From contig JAQGEQ010000213.1 of NCBI GenBank assembly GCA_034620365.1, forward strand, positions 1,054,001 to 1,118,000: 64,000 nucleotides of DNA, in the 5' to 3' direction. The stretch comes from Pegea sp. RAD2-039. Taxonomy: Eukaryota > Chordata > Thaliacea > Salpida > Salpidae. The notes below the pieces were generated by a model that did no database searches, had not been told where the DNA came from, and saw only the letters and a program-made list of their open reading frames with translations. Position 1 is the stretch's first letter; each line of letters opens with the position of its first letter. A program made the position numbers and the translations under genes. Shown piece by piece: positions 63,901-64,000 of this stretch.

Positions 63901-64000
63901 CACTATGGCATTCCTCCGCAGCAAGCGATAGAACCACCTTTTAGTAACGAAGTTGCTATTAATACTCCAGTTTGCACTTTAGTAACACCTTCAAATTCTT
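60928..64000 (+). CDS. FOS: Fos-family bZIP transcription factor (3' end outside window)
   Basis: Exons 60928-61092, 62759-63355 and 63427 to beyond 64000, joined in phase 0. The N-terminal 250 or so residues are rich in Ser, Asn and Gln ([19 protein letters not shown]). Exon 3 opens [20 protein letters not shown] and continues [15 protein letters not shown], the Fos/Fra basic region with the N..AAA.CR DNA-contact signature. The leucine zipper [12 protein letters not shown]...[12 protein letters not shown] matches Fos closely. Fos proteins pair with Jun to form AP-1 and bind TGA(C/G)TCA. The first intron is 1666 nt, the second 71 nt. The sequence after the zipper is again Ser/Asn-rich and still open at the window edge, so the transactivation end is missing. 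ATF3 is less likely because the [11 protein letters not shown] stretch and the zipper follow Fos. Confidence 0.93.
63427..63650 (+). other. FOS: bZIP domain of the Fos-like protein
   Basis: Basic region ([17 protein letters not shown]) followed directly by a zipper of about five heptads ending in LEYILKTH, encoded by the start of one exon. The Asn, two Ala and Cys/Arg that contact DNA are all present. The zipper carries acidic residues (GETDE) where Fos does, the charge pattern that favours pairing with Jun rather than itself. Confidence 0.93.

Overview
The window is nuclear DNA from an animal with a very AT-rich genome (by eye about 70% A+T). All genes but one are broken by spliceosomal introns, and the gene set is metazoan: an ABCA-family lipid transporter, PAT1/PATL1, PP6 phosphatase catalytic subunit, CEP104, a Fos-type bZIP factor, and three extracellular proteins built from thrombospondin type 1 (TSR), calcium-binding EGF (cbEGF), Ly6/uPAR, sushi and von Willebrand A modules. 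TSR units joined by a [12 protein letters not shown] linker are, from memory, common in invertebrate genomes such as cnidarians, placozoans and sponges. I cannot name the species or phylum from the sequence. Many introns are only 47-54 nt; others run from about 70 nt to several kb.

Layout: 1-8558 (-), ABCA3-like transporter, cut by the window edge before its second nucleotide-binding domain. 8559-12374, gene-poor. 12375-16475 (-), PATL1. 17507-18424 (-), intronless PPP6C. 18425-23044, gene-poor with one repeat-like block. 23045-28356 (+), single-pass receptor-like protein with 25 TSRs, 20 of them forming a uniform 168-bp tandem array. 30815-35910 (+), CEP104. 37037-38673 (-), secreted Ly6-sushi-vWA protein. 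41130-42076 (-), decayed LINE reverse transcriptase. 42863-50565 (+), secreted TSR-cbEGF protein with 8 TSRs and 23 EGF exons, carrying a tRNA-derived SINE in one intron and a frame break in its last EGF exon. 52496-52644 (+), an orphan coding-like exon. 60467-64000 (+), promoter and first three coding exons of a Fos-like gene, cut by the window edge.

The most interesting part is 23-51 kb. The two TSR-EGF genes are paralogues: they share the same intron positions and phases, and four exon lengths match (63/63, 131/134, 243/243 and 123/123 nt). One copy expanded its TSR module inside a single exon; the other expanded its cbEGF module by repeated duplication of a symmetric phase-1 exon. A third modular extracellular gene (Ly6-sushi-vWA) lies between them, so the segment looks like a small, fast-evolving cluster of adhesion or recognition proteins around the conserved ciliary gene CEP104. 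Any role in recognition is inference. All exon boundaries come from reading GT/GC-AG sites, reading frame and family alignment from memory; no search was run.
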